64,000 nucleotides of DNA from Streptomyces misionensis. Lineage in GTDB: Bacteria > Actinomycetota > Actinomycetes > Streptomycetales > Streptomycetaceae. Every line of letters starts with the position of its first letter. Positions within the stretch are counted from its first letter, which is position 1. Position numbers and translations under genes: made by a program. Of this stretch, positions 24,626 to 33,746 are shown piece by piece. The notes under the pieces were generated by a model. It did not search any database. It was given only the letters and a program-made list of their open reading frames with translations, and was not told where the DNA came from. The stretch lies in the NCBI RefSeq assembly GCF_900104815.1, contig NZ_FNTD01000004.1, positions 6,757,001 through 6,821,000 on the forward strand, written 5' to 3'.

Positions 24626-25813
24626 GTGCGTCCCGTCCACTTCGCGGCCGCCCGCCGCACCCCCATCGGCAAGCTGCGCGGAGCCCTGTCGTCGGTGCGT
24701 CCCGACGACCTCGCCGCGACCGTGATCCGTCACCTGGTCGCCGAGGTGCCCGCGCTCGACCCCGCCCGCATCGACGACGTCTACTGGGGCGCGGCCAACC
24801 AGGCGGGCGAGGACAACCGCAACGTCGCCCGGATGGCCGTCCTGCTCGCCGGGCTGCCCGAGTCCGTGCCCGGCGCCACCGTCAACCGGCTGTGCGCCTC
24901 CGGCCTGGAGGCCGTCACCGCCGCCGCCCGCACCATCGCCGCGGGCGAGGCCGACATCGTGATCGCCGGCGGCTCCGAGTCGATGAGCCGCGCCCCCTTC
25001 GTGCTGCCGCGCCCCGACGAGGCCCTGCCGCAGCGCATCGAGACCTTCGACACCCGGCTCGGCTGGCGCCTGGTCAACCCCGCCATGAAGGAGCTGCACG
25101 GACTGCTCGCCATGGGGGAGACCGCCGAGGAGGTCGCCGAGCGGCACGGCATCTCCCGCGCCCGGCAGGACGAGTTCGCGCTGCGCAGCCACCAACTCGC
25201 CGCCGCCGCCCGGAAGAACGGCCACTTCGACGACGAACTCCTGCCTGTCGAACGGCCCGACGGTGTGGTCGTCGAGCAGGACGAGTGCGTCCGTGAGGAC
25301 ACCTCGCTGGAGAAGCTGTCCCGCCTCAAGCCGGTCTTCCGTGCGGGCGGCACGGTCACCGCGGGCAACGCCTCCCCGATGAACGACGGTGCCGCCGGTC
25401 TGCTGCTGGTCAGCGAGGAGGCCCTGGCCGAGCTGGGTCTGGAGTCCCTCGGCCGCTACGTCGCCGGCGCCTCCGCGGGCGTCCACCCCGACGTGATGGG
25501 TCTCGGCCCGGTCCCCGCCACCCGCAAGGCGCTCGCCCGGACCGGCTGGGAGATCGGCGACCTCGAGGAGGCCGAGTTCAACGAGGCGTTCGCCGCCCAG
25601 GCCCTCGCCTGCGTCGACCAGCTCGGCATCGACCCCGGCCTGGTCAACCCGACCGGCGGCGCCATCGCCCTCGGCCACCCCCTCGGCTGCTCGGGCGCCC
25701 GCATCCTGACCACCCTGCTGCACCGCATGCGCCGCACCGGCGCACGGCGCGGGCTCGCCACCATGTGCGTGGGCGTGGGGCAGGGCACCGCGATGCTGGT
25801 CGAGAGGGACTAG
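24626..25813 (+). CDS. Acetyl-CoA C-acyltransferase (thiolase)
   Basis: 395 aa, GTG start with GGAG 8 bases upstream. Thiolase catalytic set: Cys90 in [12 protein letters not shown], His in [26 protein letters not shown], and the second Cys in [11 protein letters not shown]. Length and motifs fit a degradative FadA/PcaF-type enzyme rather than a condensing KAS. Followed 77 bases later by an acyl-CoA ligase on the same strand, so the pair likely works in fatty-acid or aromatic-acid breakdown. Confidence 0.93.
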   Translation: MRPVHFAAARRTPIGKLRGALSSVRPDDLAATVIRHLVAEVPALDPARIDDVYWGAANQAGEDNRNVARMAVLLAGLPESVPGATVNRLCASGLEAVTAAARTIAAGEADIVIAGGSESMSRAPFVLPRPDEALPQRIETFDTRLGWRLVNPAMKELHGLLAMGETAEEVAERHGISRARQDEFALRSHQLAAAARKNGHFDDELLPVERPDGVVVEQDECVREDTSLEKLSRLKPVFRAGGTVTAGNASPMNDGAAGLLLVSEEALAELGLESLGRYVAGASAGVHPDVMGLGPVPATRKALARTGWEIGDLEEAEFNEAFAAQALACVDQLGIDPGLVNPTGGAIALGHPLGCSGARILTTLLHRMRRTGARRGLATMCVGVGQGTAMLVERD

Positions 25814-25890
25814 CTTTCCACGCTTCCCGTCAAGGGATTGGTACCACCGTCGGCCCTCCCGGGCCGCAGCAAGGAACGGAGCAGCACCCC

Positions 25891-27399
25891 ATGGCAACCC
25901 TGTCCGTCGCCGCCATCCTGGCCGAGAACGCCAGGCGCCGCCCCGCCAAGACCGCCCTCGTGGAAGGGGACCGGCGGCTGAGCTTCGGCGCGGCCTGGCA
26001 GGCGGCGCTGGCCCAGGCGGGTGCGCTCACCGGCCTCGGCATACGGCCGGGCAACCGGGTCGCCCTCATGGCACCCAACACCGCCGAGTTCCCGCTCGCC
26101 TACTACGCGATCGCCGCGGCCGGCGGTGTCGTCGTCCCCGTGCACCTGCTGCTGTCGGCCGGCGAGGTCGAGCACGTCCTGAAGGACAGCGGGGCCTCGC
26201 TGCTCCTCGTCCACCCGGCGCAGGCCGGGACCGGACGCGCCGCCGCCGACGCCGTCGGCGTCCGGGTGGTCACCCTGGGCGAGGAGTTCGACCGGCTCGC
26301 CGCCGAGGCCGAACCGCCGGCCTCGTACGCCACCCGGGCCGCCGACGACCCGGCCGTGATCCTCTACACCAGCGGCACCACCGGCGTGCCCAAGGGAGCG
26401 GTGCTCAGCCACTTCAACCTGGTGATGAACGCGACCGTGTGCGCCTTCGACGCCAACGACATCCGGTCCGACGACATCGCCCTCGGCGCGCTGCCCCTGT
26501 TCCACGCCTTCGGCCAGACCGTCTCGCTCAACTCCACCTGGCGGGCGGGCGCCACGCTGGTGCTGCTGCCCCGCTTCGACGCGGCCCGCGCCATCGAACT
26601 GATGGTGAAGGAGGACGTCAACACCTTCCACGGCGTGCCCACCATGTTCGTCGCGCTCGCGGGCGCCGCGGCCGACGCCGACGTGCTGCCCGAACTGCGC
26701 GTGTGCATCTCCGGCGGGGCCTCGCTGCCCGTCGCCGTACTGGAGCGGTTCGAGGCCGCGTTCGGCGCGCGGATCTACGAGGGGTACGGGCTGTCGGAGA
26801 CCTCGCCGACCGCCACCGTCAACCAGCCGGTGTTCGGCACCAAGGCCGGCACCATCGGCCACCCGTTGTGGGGCGTCGACGCGGAGATCGCGCGCGCCGA
26901 GGTGGAGGGCCGCATCGAGCTGCTGCCGCCCGGCGAGCTGGGCGAGGTCGTCATCCGCGGCCACAACGTCTTCTCCGGCTACCTCGGCCGCCCGGAGGCC
27001 ACCCAAGAGGCCCTGGTCGACGGCTGGTTCCGCACCGGCGACCTCGGCACCAAGGACGAGCAGGGCTTCCTCCGGATCGTCGACCGCAAGAAGGACGTCA
27101 TCATCCGCGGCGGCTACAACGTCTACCCGCGCGAGGTGGAGGAGGTCCTGGTACGGCACCCCGCCGTCGCCCAGGTCGCCGTCATCGGCCTGCCCGACGA
27201 ACTGCACGGCGAGGAGGTCTGCGCGGTCGTCGTCCCGGTGCCGGGCAGCGCCCCCGACGCCGCCGCCCTCACCGAGTGGTCCAAGGAGCACCTCGGCCGC
27301 CACAAGTACCCGCGGCGCGTGGAGTTCACCGACGAACTGCCGCTCGGCCCCAGCATGAAGGTCCTCAAGCGGGAACTGCGGGCCCGCTTCACGGACTGA
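25891..27399 (+). CDS. Long-chain fatty-acid/acyl-CoA ligase (AMP-forming)
   Basis: 502 aa from the ATG at 25891. ANL-superfamily motifs: P-loop YTSGTTGVPKGAV, YEGYGLSETSPT, GWFRTGDLGTKDEQGFLRIVDRKKDVIIRGGYNVYPREVEEVL, and the C-terminal catalytic Lys in GPSMKVLKREL. It activates a carboxylic acid as acyl-AMP and then acyl-CoA. The LPLFHAFGQT pocket and GGYNVYP motif point to fatty acids, but the chain length is not readable. Probably co-expressed with the thiolase upstream. Confidence 0.92.
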   Translation: MATLSVAAILAENARRRPAKTALVEGDRRLSFGAAWQAALAQAGALTGLGIRPGNRVALMAPNTAEFPLAYYAIAAAGGVVVPVHLLLSAGEVEHVLKDSGASLLLVHPAQAGTGRAAADAVGVRVVTLGEEFDRLAAEAEPPASYATRAADDPAVILYTSGTTGVPKGAVLSHFNLVMNATVCAFDANDIRSDDIALGALPLFHAFGQTVSLNSTWRAGATLVLLPRFDAARAIELMVKEDVNTFHGVPTMFVALAGAAADADVLPELRVCISGGASLPVAVLERFEAAFGARIYEGYGLSETSPTATVNQPVFGTKAGTIGHPLWGVDAEIARAEVEGRIELLPPGELGEVVIRGHNVFSGYLGRPEATQEALVDGWFRTGDLGTKDEQGFLRIVDRKKDVIIRGGYNVYPREVEEVLVRHPAVAQVAVIGLPDELHGEEVCAVVVPVPGSAPDAAALTEWSKEHLGRHKYPRRVEFTDELPLGPSMKVLKRELRARFTD

Positions 27400-27464
27400 C
27401 CGACCGGCCCCCGCCGGAAACCACCGACGCGGGACCGATGCGTGGCCCTAGCATCGGTCTCCGC

Positions 27465-28244
27465 ATGAACATGATGACGCTCTGGCACATATCCGGCTGG
27501 GAGTTCGCCGCCCTGGCCCTCGCCGCCCTGCTCGTCGGCTTCTCCAAGACCGCGGTGAGCGGGGCCAACACGGTCAGCCTCGCCGTCTTCGCCGCGATCC
27601 TGCCGGCCCGCGCCTCCACCGGCATCCTGCTGCCCGTCCTGATCGCCGGCGATGTGCTCGCCGTGCTCACCTACCGGCGGCACGCCCACTGGCCCACCCT
27701 GTGGCGGCTGTTCCCGGCCGTCGCCGTCGGCGTGGTGGTCGGCACGGTGTTCCTGCTGTGGGCCGACGACGGGATCGTACGGACCTCGATCGGCGCGATC
27801 CTGCTGCTGATGGCCGGGGTCACGCTGTGGCGGCGGCGCGGGGAGGGCGGCGCGGCGGAACAGAAGCCGGACGCGGTGACGACCCGCTCCGGCCGGCTCA
27901 AGGCCCGCTCCTACGGCGTGCTCGGCGGGTTCACCACGATGGTCGCCAACGCGGGCGGCCCCGTGATGTCGCTGTACCTCCTCTCCGCGGGCTTCCGGAA
28001 ACTGGGCTTCCTCGGCACCTCGGCGTTCTTCTTCCTGATCGTCAACGTCTCCAAGGTCCCCTTCAGCGCGGGACTCGGCCTGATCGACGGCCACTCGCTG
28101 CTCCTCGACGCCGCCCTCGTGCCCTTCGTCGTGCCCGGCGCCCTGTTCGGCAGATGGGCCGTCCACCGGATCAACCAGCGGCTCTTCGAGCAGCTGGTGA
28201 TCGCGGCGACGGTCGTCGGCGGGGTGCAACTGCTGGTGGGCTAG
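27465..28244 (+). CDS. TauE/SafE-family sulfite exporter-like membrane protein
   Basis: 259 aa from ATG 27465 (MNMMTLWHISGWEF); ATG 27438 would add 9 residues. About eight membrane segments in two related halves, each starting with the family pattern: ALLVGFSKTAVSGANTVSLAVFAAILPARASTGILLPVLIAGDV, and GVLGGFTTMVANAGGPVMSLYLLSAG. DUF81/TauE-SafE proteins export sulfite or organosulfonates. Stop codon overlaps the convergent HAD gene's stop by 3 bases (28242-28244 against 28241-28243). Confidence 0.9.
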   Translation: MNMMTLWHISGWEFAALALAALLVGFSKTAVSGANTVSLAVFAAILPARASTGILLPVLIAGDVLAVLTYRRHAHWPTLWRLFPAVAVGVVVGTVFLLWADDGIVRTSIGAILLLMAGVTLWRRRGEGGAAEQKPDAVTTRSGRLKARSYGVLGGFTTMVANAGGPVMSLYLLSAGFRKLGFLGTSAFFFLIVNVSKVPFSAGLGLIDGHSLLLDAALVPFVVPGALFGRWAVHRINQRLFEQLVIAATVVGGVQLLVG

Positions 28245-29083
28245 GACTCGTTCACGCCGCCTAAGAGTCCCAGCAGCGCCGGTACGTCCGCGAAGGAGTC
28301 CACGACGTGGTCGGGGGTGCCGCTCGCCTGCTCCAGCGCGTCCGGCTGGAACTTGCCGGTCCGCACCAGCACCCCGGTGAGCCCGGCCCGCTGCGCCGCG
28401 AGGACGTCCGTCTCGACGTCGTCGCCCACCATCAGCGCGTGCCGCGCCGGGACGCCGAGCCGGGACAGCGCCGCCTCGAAGAAGGCCCGCGACGGCTTGC
28501 CCGTGACCTCGGCCTCGACGCGGGCGGCCCGTTCGAGTCCGAGCAGGAACGCTCCCGAGTCGAGCTGGAGGCCGGCGTCGGTGCGCCAGTACAGATTGCG
28601 GTGCATGGCGATCAGCCGGGCGCCGCGCTGGAGATGCCCGAAGGCCCGGTTGAGCGCGGTGTAGTCGAACTCCGGGCCGGCTCCGCCGAGTACGACCACC
28701 TCGGGATCGTCCTCCACCAGGTCGACCCCCGCGAGATCCGCGGCGATGTCCCCGCTGTTGAGGAGCAGGCAGCGGGCGCCCGGCCAGTGCTCGGCGAGAT
28801 ACGCGGCGGTCACGGCCGGCGCGGTGAGCACGTCCCGCTCGCCCACCTCGAACCCGGCCCGCGCCAGCGTCCCGGCGATGGACGCCCGGGTCCGCGACGT
28901 CGTATTGGTGACCAGGGCCACCGCCGGCCCGGCCGCCCGGACCCGGCGCAGCGCCGCCACGGCGCCCGGCAGCGGCCGCCAGGACACGGTGAGCACACCG
29001 TCGATGTCGACCAGCAGGGCCCGCACGGAGGCGAGGGACCCGGCCCCGGCCCCGGCGGACCGCACGGACTCCTCGGACTGCAT
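28241..29083 (-). CDS. HAD-IIA phosphatase (NagD/LHPP-like)
   Basis: 280 aa from the ATG at 29083. HAD motif I LLVDIDGVLTV, motif II ALVTNTTSRTRASIA, motif IV LMVGDDVETDVLAAQRAGLTGVLVRTGK, with a C2 cap between. The motif and length fit the phospholysine/phosphohistidine pyrophosphatase-like subgroup of HAD-IIA. The substrate is not determined. Codon 274, seven codons from the end, is TTA (28262-28264), so full-length product may depend on bldA tRNA. Confidence 0.88.
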   Translation of the reverse strand: MQSEESVRSAGAGAGSLASVRALLVDIDGVLTVSWRPLPGAVAALRRVRAAGPAVALVTNTTSRTRASIAGTLARAGFEVGERDVLTAPAVTAAYLAEHWPGARCLLLNSGDIAADLAGVDLVEDDPEVVVLGGAGPEFDYTALNRAFGHLQRGARLIAMHRNLYWRTDAGLQLDSGAFLLGLERAARVEAEVTGKPSRAFFEAALSRLGVPARHALMVGDDVETDVLAAQRAGLTGVLVRTGKFQPDALEQASGTPDHVVDSFADVPALLGLLGGVNES

Positions 29084-29144
29084 GCCTTCGACGGTAGCGG
29101 CCCGACGGCCCGGCCGCCCCCCGTCACCTCGTAGGCTCACCCCC

Positions 29145-29981
29145 ATGTCCCCGCAGCCCACCGAACCGCGGCCCGGGCCGCCCGCCCGGTCCGCCGCGCC
29201 ACCACCGGCCCCGCCCTGCGCGCCGGGCGAGCGGCCCCGGCACGTCCTCGTCCTCGGCGGCACCGCGGAGGCCCGCCGGCTCGCGGCCGCGCTGGTGGCG
29301 CACCCCGCCAAGATCCGGGTGACGACCTCCCTGGCCGGCCGGACCACCCGGCCGGACGCGGTGGCGGGAAGGACGCGGACCGGCGGCTTCGGCGGGGCCG
29401 ACGGACTCGCCGACTGGCTGCGGGCCCACCACGTGGACGCCCTGGTCGACGCCACCCACCCCTTCGCCGAGACGATCACCGCGCACGCGGCCCGCGCGGC
29501 TGCGGCCACCGGGGTGCCGGCGGTCGTGCTGCGCCGCCCCGGCTGGCGACCGGTACCCGGCGACCGCTGGCACGACGTCCCGTCCCTGGCCGGGGCCGCC
29601 GAGGCACTGCCCGGCCTGGGCGACCGGGTGTTCCTCACCACCGGACGCCTGGGCCTGGCCGCCTTCGCACACCTGACGAGCCACCATTTCCTGGTGCGCT
29701 CGGTGGAGCCACCGGACCCGCCGCTGCCCCCGGACACCGAAGTGCTCCTGGCCCGCGGCCCCTTCACCCTCACCGGCGAACGCGCCCTGCTGCGCACCCA
29801 CCGCGTCGACGTCCTGGTCACCAAGGACAGCGGCGGCGAGGCCACGGCCGCGAAGCTCACGGCCGCACGCGAACTGGGCCTGCCGGTGGTCGTCGTACGC
29901 CGCCCGCCGCTGCCGCCGGGCGTGGCGGCGGTCGCGGACGTACCGGCCGTGCTGCACCGGCTGGGCGTGGACCAGGCGTGA
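29145..29981 (+). CDS. cobK: Precorrin-6A/cobalt-precorrin-6A reductase
   Basis: 278 aa, ATG at 29145. After a proline-rich N-terminal tail of about 30 residues, CobK/CbiJ motifs follow: HVLVLGGTAEARRLAAAL (NADPH-binding), VDATHPFAETITAHAARAA, LTTGRLGLAAF, LVTKDSGGEATAAKLTAARELGLPVVVVRRPP. It reduces precorrin-6A in corrin-ring synthesis (cobalamin pathway). It is convergent with cobF (9 bases apart), which encodes the preceding step's enzyme in the aerobic route. Confidence 0.93.
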   Translation: MSPQPTEPRPGPPARSAAPPPAPPCAPGERPRHVLVLGGTAEARRLAAALVAHPAKIRVTTSLAGRTTRPDAVAGRTRTGGFGGADGLADWLRAHHVDALVDATHPFAETITAHAARAAAATGVPAVVLRRPGWRPVPGDRWHDVPSLAGAAEALPGLGDRVFLTTGRLGLAAFAHLTSHHFLVRSVEPPDPPLPPDTEVLLARGPFTLTGERALLRTHRVDVLVTKDSGGEATAAKLTAARELGLPVVVVRRPPLPPGVAAVADVPAVLHRLGVDQA

Positions 29982-29990
29982 GCGGTCCGC

Positions 29991-30764
29991 CTACCGCTGC
30001 CCGGGGTTCCTCCGCAGCAGGTAGGTGTCCATGACCCACCCCTTGCGCTCGCGGGCCTCGGCGCGCGCCCGCTCGATCTCCGGGCCGGCCTCGGCGAGCG
30101 GTCCCGAGATGAGGATCTCGTCCGGGGTGCCTATGTAGGCGCCCCAGTAGATGTCGATGTCCTCGTCCGCGTACCGCCGGAACGCCTGGTGGGCGTCGAG
30201 CATCACGACCACGTCGTCCACCCCCTCCGGGAAGCCCTCGGAGAGCCTGCGCCCGGTGGTGATCTGCACGGGCCGGGCGACCCGGTTCAGCCCCGTGCGG
30301 TGCCGGGCGACCAGCGCGGAGACGCTGCTCACCCCCGGGACCACGTCGTACTCGAAGGCGACGGCGCCCCGCTCCAGCACCTCCTCCAGGATCCCGAGCG
30401 TGCTGTCGTAGAGCGCCGGGTCCCCCCACACCAGGAAGGCACCGGTCTCGTCCTCGCCCAACTCCTCGGCGATCATGCGCTCGTAGATGCCGGCGCGGGC
30501 GCTGCGCCAGTCCCCGACGGCCGGTGAGTACGCCGACCCGCCCGCCGCGCGGTCCCGCTCCGGGTCCCGGGCCTCGACCACCCGGTAGGAACCCGCGGGC
30601 AGATGCGCGTCCAGCATGTCCCGGCGCAGCTGGGTGAGATCGCTCTTCGCCTCGCCCTTGTCGAGCAGGAAGAACACGTCCGTGCCGCGCAGCGCGCCGA
30701 CCGCCTGCAAGGTCAGCTGCTGGGGGTCGCCCGCACCGATACCGATGACATGAATCTTTCGCAC
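29991..30764 (-). CDS. cobF: Precorrin-6A synthase (deacetylating)
   Basis: 257 aa, GTG start (VRKIHVIGIGAGDPQQLTLQAV). The SAM-binding tetrapyrrole methylase opening IHVIGIGAGDP, FFLLDKGEAKSDL, AFLVWGDPALYDSTLGILEEV, YDVVPGVSSVSALVARHRTGLNRV and PVQITTGRRL match CobF, which methylates C1 and extrudes acetate in aerobic cobalamin synthesis. Its product is the substrate of CobK encoded beside it. No B12 riboswitch was recognised near either gene. Confidence 0.93.
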   Translation of the reverse strand: MRKIHVIGIGAGDPQQLTLQAVGALRGTDVFFLLDKGEAKSDLTQLRRDMLDAHLPAGSYRVVEARDPERDRAAGGSAYSPAVGDWRSARAGIYERMIAEELGEDETGAFLVWGDPALYDSTLGILEEVLERGAVAFEYDVVPGVSSVSALVARHRTGLNRVARPVQITTGRRLSEGFPEGVDDVVVMLDAHQAFRRYADEDIDIYWGAYIGTPDEILISGPLAEAGPEIERARAEARERKGWVMDTYLLRRNPGQR

Positions 30765-30822
30765 GCCACCGAGTCTGCCGTATGCCACCGACAACGCCTC
30801 CCCCGCCTCCGGACGCGGCGGC

Positions 30823-31329
30823 TCAGGGGCCGAGCCGGGGCGCCTCGGCCACGGCGTCCACGGGCCCGGCGCCCTCCTCCACCCGCCCGGCCAGCTCCCG
30901 CCCCCAGCGCACGATCCCGGCCAGATCCAGCCCGTACGGCCGGTCCTCGCCCCGCCCCCGCTCCCACTCCTCGACCGCCCCCGCGCCTCGCCGCAACAGC
31001 CGTGCCCCGCCCACGGCGTTGCCCCGGGCCGCGTGCGTGAGGCCCACCGCCAGCTGGGCCAGCCCACGCCACAGCGCGCGCTCCTCCTCGGGCCCCGACT
31101 TCCAGGCGTCCTCGAACACCTCGTGCGCGTGGAACGGCCGGCCCGCCTCCAGCAGCGCCTGCGCCTCGGCCACCGTCTCCCGCGGCGCCCGCACGACACC
31201 CTCCGGCTGCCGCGGCACCCCCCGCTCGCCGTACGCCAACGGCCGCCCGAGCCCGTCCCGGGGCCGCGCACTGCGCGCCCGCCCCTCCCTGTCCCGGTCC
31301 CGGCCCGCCGACCCGTCCGCGTTCGTCAT
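30823..31329 (-). CDS. DUF309 domain protein
   Basis: 168 aa from the ATG at 31329 (MTNADGSAGRDRDREGRA). The core EAQALLEAGRPFHAHEVFEDAWKSGPEEERALWRGLAQLAVGLTHAARGNAVGGARLLRRGAG contains the family HAHEVFE motif and a helical bundle. Function unknown; the conserved His/Glu pair may bind metal. Charged, Arg/Gly/Asp-rich N-terminal tail of about 55 residues. Lies 58 bases upstream of cobF on the same strand. Confidence 0.85.
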   Translation of the reverse strand: MTNADGSAGRDRDREGRARSARPRDGLGRPLAYGERGVPRQPEGVVRAPRETVAEAQALLEAGRPFHAHEVFEDAWKSGPEEERALWRGLAQLAVGLTHAARGNAVGGARLLRRGAGAVEEWERGRGEDRPYGLDLAGIVRWGRELAGRVEEGAGPVDAVAEAPRLGP

Positions 31330-31389
31330 ACGACCGATTGTCCCCCGCCCCCGCCCCGGCCCGTTTTCGGCACACCCCCGCACGTGCGG

Positions 31390-31395
31390 TAAAGT
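31390..31395 (+). promoter_or_regulatory. -10 box of tRNA-Pro copy 1
   Basis: TAAAGT ends 41 bases before the tRNA. The other tRNA copy has TAGGGT at exactly the same distance, followed by similar leader sequence (GCGTGATGACGCGG here, GCGTGATCACGCGG there), which supports both as promoters. Confidence 0.5.
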
Positions 31396-31436
31396 GCTCT
31401 TCGCGTGATGACGCGGGCCACCGCGAGTCGACGCAT

Positions 31437-31510
<74 letters not shown>

Positions 31511-31527
31511 CTTGAGAGAGTCGCAGA

Positions 31528-31565
31528 TCAGGGCCGGTTTCGGAGAAATCCGAGACCGGCCCTGA
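31528..31565 (+). terminator. Terminator after tRNA-Pro copy 1
   Basis: Arms 31528-31544 and 31549-31565 pair fully apart from one G-T wobble (core GGGCCGGT/ACCGGCCC), with loop GAAA. It begins 18 bases after the tRNA and may also serve the convergent minus-strand gene. Confidence 0.85.
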
Positions 31566-31575
31566 CCATGTTCCC

Positions 31576-32256
31576 TCAGTTCGCCGCCGTCCCCACCCGC
31601 CTCGTCAGATGCGCGGGGGCCTCGACGTCGTTCGGCAGGAGGGGGTCCGGTCGCAGTTCGCCCCAGGTGGTGTGCAGGGGGAGAACGCCCGCCCACAGGC
31701 CGAGTTCGGCGTCGGGGCCGGTGCCGTCGTCCGGGGCGCCCTCGCGGATCTTGACGGAGGCCTCGTCCAGGGAGAGGGCCAGCAGTGCCGTCGCGGCGAG
31801 TTCCTTGCGGCTGGGGCGCCGGGCGTAGTCCCACTGGCCGGGGGCGGCGTGCTCGGTCAGGCAGCGCAGGCCCGCCAGCTTCTCGTCGGGGTCCGTGACC
31901 AGGCGGGGCGTGCCGAAGATCATGGCGCTGCGGTAGTTGACCCCGTGCTCGAAGACGGAGCGGGCCAGCACGAGTCCGTCGATGTGGGTGACGGTGACGC
32001 AGACGGTGGCGGCGGGGGAGGCGAGCATGCTGCGGCCGGCCACCGAGCCGTGGAGGTACAGGGTGGTGCCGTCCGTTCCGTAGACGGTCGGCACCACCAT
32101 CAGGGTCCCCTCGACGTCGACGCCCAGGTGACAGACGAAGCCCGCGGCCAGGATGGCGTCGAGCCGGTCGCGGTCCAGGCTTCCCTGCTCCCGCAGACGG
32201 CGGTGCCGGGTGCGCTCGGTGACCGGCAACTGCCGTTCGGGGGTACCGGAGTTCAT
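31576..32256 (-). CDS. Pyridoxamine 5'-phosphate oxidase-family flavin-binding protein
   Basis: 226 aa, ATG at 32256. Split-barrel flavin-binding pattern: ERTRHRRLREQGSLDRDRLDAILAAGFVCHLGVDVEGTLMVVPTVYGTDGTTLYLHGS, CVTVTHIDGLVLARSVFEHGVNYRSAMIFG. This is the COG3467/NimA-like group, whose members bind FMN or heme and reduce nitroaromatics or other small molecules. Substrate unknown. It stands alone between tRNA-Pro and the glycan-degradation genes. Confidence 0.9.
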   Translation of the reverse strand: MNSGTPERQLPVTERTRHRRLREQGSLDRDRLDAILAAGFVCHLGVDVEGTLMVVPTVYGTDGTTLYLHGSVAGRSMLASPAATVCVTVTHIDGLVLARSVFEHGVNYRSAMIFGTPRLVTDPDEKLAGLRCLTEHAAPGQWDYARRPSRKELAATALLALSLDEASVKIREGAPDDGTGPDAELGLWAGVLPLHTTWGELRPDPLLPNDVEAPAHLTRRVGTAAN

Positions 32257-32391
32257 GGGCGCTTCCCTTCCGGGGCATGGCGAGGTGACGACGACGGGGA
32301 AGAGTACTGATTCCGCCGAAGAAACGCCATGGATCTTCGTAAATCGTCGGAAGAGAGGGTTGAGGCGACGAGATCCCTTGTGCTGGTCGGG

Positions 32392-33729
32392 TCAGCGGAG
32401 GCCGAAGTCCGGGGCGGGGCGGTCCGGTCCGAACAGCCGGGCGGGCACCGCGTCGGCCAGCACCCGGTACCCGGCGGGGTTCAGGTGCAGATGGTCGCCG
32501 ACGTCCAACGACGGCAGCAGCCTGCGGGGTTGGCCGGGGTCGCGGACCGCCCGGTCGAAGTCGAGGACGGCGTCGAAGCGGCCGCTGGTGCGGATCCAGC
32601 GGTTGACCGCCTGCCGGGCCGCCTCGCGGTAGCCGTTCGGGTCGTCGTAGCCCGTGTTCCCCCCGAAGGGCGTCAGCGTGGCGCCGTACACGGGGATGCC
32701 CTGCGCGTGCGCCCGGACCACGATCTGGTCGTAGGCCGCGAGCAGGTCCGCGGTGGTCTGCCGCTGTGCGGCCTCGGTGGGCGCGGCGGTGCCGATGTCG
32801 TTGACGCCCTCGAAGAGGATCAGCCATCGGACCCCGCTCTGCGCCAGCACATCGCGGTCGAAGCGGGCCAGCACATTGGGTCCGAGGCCGTCGTTCAGCA
32901 CCCGGTTGCCGCCGGCCGCCTGGTTGAGGACCGCGACCCCGGCGGTGCGGGGCGAGGACCGCAGCCGGGCGAGCAGCTGGTCCGTCCACCGGTCGTTGCC
33001 GTCGGTGGTGGAACCCCGGCCGTCGGTCAGCGAGTCGCCCAGCACGACGGCCGCCGCGGTGGTGCTCTTCGACCAGACCTCCACCCCGCTCAGGAAGTAC
33101 CAGTGGGCGGTGGTGGCGGCCCCGCCCAGGTCCGCGTCGTCCACGTGGTCCCCGGTCACCAGGTAGGAGGTGGTCCGGGAACCGGGGTGCGAGGTGATGT
33201 CGTCCGACGCCTGGCCGTCGGCCAGATAGAGCGTCACCGTGAGGTTGGAGCCCGCCCGCAGGTCGAAGTCCAGCGGGTCGGAGACGGCCTCGGCGCCGAC
33301 CGGGACCACCGTCGAGGAGCGGCCGTCGAAGGTCACCTTCCGGGTGGTGCCCGCCTGGACGGCACCGGACCCGGCGCGATTGCCGTCCGGGAGCGCCACC
33401 GACACGGCGGTGATGGGCAGCGCCGCGCCGCCGAACGCGTTGGAGAAGCGCAGCCGCAGATGCGTACCGCCGACCGAGACGTGCACGGTCTGGCGCACCG
33501 TGCTGTCGGCGAGGACCCGGCCCGGCTGGGTGAACGGCGCCGGGGGCATGTTGCCCGGCTCGGTCAGCTGGGGCATCGAGGTCCAGGTGTTCACCCAGTG
33601 TCCGGCCGCGGCGACCTGGGCCGTGCTCGTCGTGCGTTCGCCGCCGGCCGCGGAGGACGTGGCGACACCGGTGACCGTGAGCACGGCCGCGGCGGCCAGG
33701 CTCACCAGGAGTGCGGATGTTCGGGCCAT
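32392..33729 (-). CDS. Secreted SGNH/GDSL-family esterase
   Basis: 445 aa, ATG at 33729 with GGAGG upstream. Signal peptide about 1-28 (ALLVSLAAAAVLTVTGVATSSAA). SGNH blocks: VVLGDSLTDGRGS (Ser), AAGGNRVL (Gly), FEGVNDIG (Asn) and GDHLHLNPAGY (Asp/His), preceded by a beta-rich region (HWVNTWTSMPQ, TVRQTVHVSVGG). Its start codon is 17 bases after the stop of the GH115 gene, so the two are one operon. An acetyl- or other ester-removing role on glucuronoxylan is the likeliest job; that is inference from the partner. Confidence 0.9.
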   Translation of the reverse strand: MARTSALLVSLAAAAVLTVTGVATSSAAGGERTTSTAQVAAAGHWVNTWTSMPQLTEPGNMPPAPFTQPGRVLADSTVRQTVHVSVGGTHLRLRFSNAFGGAALPITAVSVALPDGNRAGSGAVQAGTTRKVTFDGRSSTVVPVGAEAVSDPLDFDLRAGSNLTVTLYLADGQASDDITSHPGSRTTSYLVTGDHVDDADLGGAATTAHWYFLSGVEVWSKSTTAAAVVLGDSLTDGRGSTTDGNDRWTDQLLARLRSSPRTAGVAVLNQAAGGNRVLNDGLGPNVLARFDRDVLAQSGVRWLILFEGVNDIGTAAPTEAAQRQTTADLLAAYDQIVVRAHAQGIPVYGATLTPFGGNTGYDDPNGYREAARQAVNRWIRTSGRFDAVLDFDRAVRDPGQPRRLLPSLDVGDHLHLNPAGYRVLADAVPARLFGPDRPAPDFGLR

Positions 33730-33746
33730 GACCTGTGTTCCCTCCT

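Noticed and set aside
29982-30822. A cobalamin riboswitch near cobK/cobF
   Set aside because: No B12-box-like sequence or suitable leader; the genes converge with only 9 bases between them and cobF starts close to DUF309.
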